Part shown: piece after piece, positions 6,865 to 8,693 of the stretch
Position numbering within the stretch: the first letter of the stretch is position 1
Layout: each line of letters starts with the position of its first letter
Assembly (NCBI GenBank): GCA_027074135.1
Contig: JALTDM010000171.1
Coordinates: 1 to 8,693, forward strand
Direction of reading: 5' to 3'
Source: Bacteroidales bacterium
Lineage (GTDB): Bacteria; Bacteroidota; Bacteroidia; Bacteroidales; JALTDM01
DNA: 8,693 nt
Notes under the pieces: model-generated
What the model saw: only the letters and a program-made list of their open reading frames with translations
Told to the model about the DNA's origin: nothing
Databases searched by the model: none
Translations under genes and position numbers: made by a program

Positions 6865-6894
6865 GGGGAGATACAGAGGGATGACAAACATAAA

Positions 6895-8693
6895 ATGAAA
6901 AACAAAAAAATTATGAAAAGAATAGCTTTAATTATTGTAAGTATTGTAATTAGTATTCAAGGATTTACACAAAAACAAATCACACTGGAAGATATTTGGG
7001 CATATTATAAATTTTATCCCAAGTATCTTGACAATATGGTTTCGTCTAACGACGGCAAAACCTATACTGTATTGCAATTCGGCAAGGTAAACAAGTATTC
7101 TTACAAATCCGGTAAACTACTCGGAACCGTTTTTGAATACAACACAATAAAAGATTTACCCGAAGCCAAAGATATTTCAGCAATAGATAATTATGTATTC
7201 TCTCCCGATGAAACAAAAATCCTTTTCGGCACAAAAACCGAACACATTTACAGGCACTCAAAAAAGGCTTATTACTATATCTATGATTTCAAGACAAAAA
7301 CACTCACACCTCTGTATGATAAAGACAAACAACAAGAACCTTCGTTCTCACCTGACGGAAAAAAAGTGGCTTTTGTTTGCAATAACAACTTGTATATAAA
7401 AGATTTAGGAAGCGGAAAAACATCACAAATCACAACTGACGGAGAAAAAAACAAAATCATAAATGGCATCCCGGATTGGGTTTACGAAGAAGAATTTTCT
7501 TTTGCCAAGGCTTACGAATGGTCTCCCGACGGGAAAAATATTGCATATCTTAAATTTGACGAATCAAAAGTTAAGGAATTTTGCTTCCCTATTTACGATG
7601 GCCTCTACCCTTCCGAATACCGCTACAAATATCCCAAAGCAGGTGAAACAAATTCAACGGTAACACTTCACGTTTACAATTTGGCAAACGGCAGCACAAA
7701 AGAGGTAAACTCAAAACTATATGACGACCAATACATACCCAGGATTAAGTGGACAAAAAATCCGGGTGTACTTTCATTTATAGTAATGAACAGGTTGCAA
7801 AACGAACTCAACCTTATGCTTTATGATGTAAACTCATCAACAGTTTCAACTTTACTGAAAGAAAAAGACGATAAATACATAGAAATAAACGATGCTCTCA
7901 CTTTTTTGGACAACGGCAAAGAATTTCTGTGGCTAAGCGAAAAAGACGGCTACAACCACCTTTACCTGTATGATATGAGCGGAAATCAAATCAAACAACT
8001 TACCAAAGGTCAATACGAAGTACTTGAAGTAAAAGGCGTTGACAACAAAAACGGTTATGTTTACTACATTGCAGACGAACAATCACCATATACCAAAGAT
8101 GTATTTCGAATAAAACTTGACGGCACAGGCAAAGAAAAATTAAGTGTAGGCACAGGAGTAAACGACATTTATTTAAACAAAAACTTCAGCTATTACATCA
8201 TTTCATACTCAAATTCAGAAACTCCCGTATCATTCACACTATTTAATACTAAAGGCAAAAAGATCAGAGTAATAGAAGATAATGCTGCTCTAAAAGAAAC
8301 ACTTAAAGAATACGACCCGCCGAAAAAAGAATTTTTCTCATTCACAACAGATTACGGGGTAAAACTTTACGGTTGGATGATTAAGCCAAAAAATTTTAAC
8401 CCGAAAAAGAAATATCCTGTTTTTATGACTGTTTACGGCGGACCCGGCTATCAAACCGTAATGGATGAATGGGATTATACTTCTATGTGGCACAGGTACA
8501 TTGCAGAACAAGGATACATTGTGGTTTCCGTTGACAACAGGGGAACAAACGGCAGAGGTAAAGAATTCAGGCAAGCTACATATGGTCAAATGGGAAAACT
8601 TGAAACACAAGACCAAATATCAGCAGTAAAATACCTTTACACGCTTCCTTATGTTGATTCAAGCAGGATTGGAATACAAGGTTGGAGTTACGG
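6895..8693 (+). CDS. Dipeptidyl-peptidase IV-type serine peptidase (S9B), 3' truncated by the window
   Basis: The frame is open from ATG 6895 to the end of the window (599 codons). The N-terminus is a signal peptide (MKNKKIMKRIALIIVSIVISIQGFTQ), with a second in-frame ATG at 6913 as an alternative start. The typical mature start of the family follows (ITLEDIW). A beta-propeller domain spans about residues 60-470, with repeated SPDxxK-type blade motifs. It contains DWVYEEEF (194-201), whose Glu199-Glu200 pair corresponds to the DPP IV residues that hold the substrate's free N-terminus. The alpha/beta hydrolase domain begins near 480, with VYGGPGYQ (Tyr514, oxyanion position) and VDNRGTNGRG. 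The sequence stops in GWSYG, with Ser598 as the nucleophile; the Asp and His lie beyond the window. The enzyme releases X-Pro or X-Ala dipeptides from peptide N-termini in the periplasm or at the cell surface. The codons are somewhat richer in C and G than those of the lipoprotein gene. Confidence 0.95.
   Translation, partial: MKNKKIMKRIALIIVSIVISIQGFTQKQITLEDIWAYYKFYPKYLDNMVSSNDGKTYTVLQFGKVNKYSYKSGKLLGTVFEYNTIKDLPEAKDISAIDNYVFSPDETKILFGTKTEHIYRHSKKAYYYIYDFKTKTLTPLYDKDKQQEPSFSPDGKKVAFVCNNNLYIKDLGSGKTSQITTDGEKNKIINGIPDWVYEEEFSFAKAYEWSPDGKNIAYLKFDESKVKEFCFPIYDGLYPSEYRYKYPKAGETNSTVTLHVYNLANGSTKEVNSKLYDDQYIPRIKWTKNPGVLSFIVMNRLQNELNLMLYDVNSSTVSTLLKEKDDKYIEINDALTFLDNGKEFLWLSEKDGYNHLYLYDMSGNQIKQLTKGQYEVLEVKGVDNKNGYVYYIADEQSPYTKDVFRIKLDGTGKEKLSVGTGVNDIYLNKNFSYYIISYSNSETPVSFTLFNTKGKKIRVIEDNAALKETLKEYDPPKKEFFSFTTDYGVKLYGWMIKPKNFNPKKKYPVFMTVYGGPGYQTVMDEWDYTSMWHRYIAEQGYIVVSVDNRGTNGRGKEFRQATYGQMGKLETQDQISAVKYLYTLPYVDSSRIGIQGWSY

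Larger units (their letters stand above)
6718..6894. other. 177-bp spacer between lipoprotein and peptidase genes
   Basis: No plausible gene lies here. The left half is extremely AT-rich, with a T7 run at 6779-6785 and a tandem TTTTTGAA-like duplication (about 6780-6795). The right half, from about 6816, is clearly richer in C and G and contains a hairpin close to the peptidase start. No full TAnnTTTG box was found; TAAATTTA near 6803 is a one-mismatch candidate. Confidence 0.6.

Noticed and set aside
7193..7663. Two short + strand open frames (7193-7399 and 7463-7663)
   Set aside because: They lie in another frame, entirely within the continuous DPP IV-type gene, whose own frame has clear family motifs.
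8338..8616. Minus-strand open frame of about 92 codons
   Set aside because: It lies opposite the conserved catalytic domain of the peptidase and encodes no recognisable protein.

Overview
The window looks like chromosomal DNA from a low-GC member of the Bacteroidota. Three things point there: a cargo protein with a C-terminal type IX secretion sorting domain, promoter -7 boxes of the TAnnTTTG type, and A-rich leaders with no Shine-Dalgarno sequence. All recognisable genes lie on the + strand, and all six complete reading frames end in TAA. I saw no tRNA, rRNA, CRISPR array or transposase.

Layout: (1) 1-429, the 3' part of a small two-helix membrane protein. (2) 433-2280, a modular secreted protein: signal peptide, jelly-roll-like region, Fn3, Omp28-type thioredoxin fold with a CYYC motif, and T9SS sorting domain. 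Its signal peptide carries an in-frame TAG at 475-477. (3) A terminator at 2300-2340, then enolase (2413-3696) with its own -7 box. (4) A second terminator at 3706-3733, only 13 nt before a MacB/FtsX-type ABC transporter permease (3747-5000). (5) A -7 box at 5021-5028 and an alpha/beta hydrolase (5047-5847). (6) A lipoprotein (5887-6717) whose C-terminus resembles the P1 head domain of SecD. (7) A 177-bp spacer with two hairpins, then the first 599 codons of a dipeptidyl-peptidase IV-type S9 peptidase (6895 to the window end), cut just after its active-site serine.

The genes do not form one obvious pathway. Enolase is a housekeeping glycolytic gene transcribed as its own unit between two terminators. 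Most of the rest belongs to the cell envelope or outside: secreted T9SS cargo, ABC permease, lipoprotein and exported peptidase. The points most worth a second look are the amber codon in the signal peptide, the SecD-head lipoprotein, near-identical short repeats on both sides of that lipoprotein gene, and a hairpin just upstream of the peptidase gene. I do not see convincing evidence of a wholly new multi-gene system.
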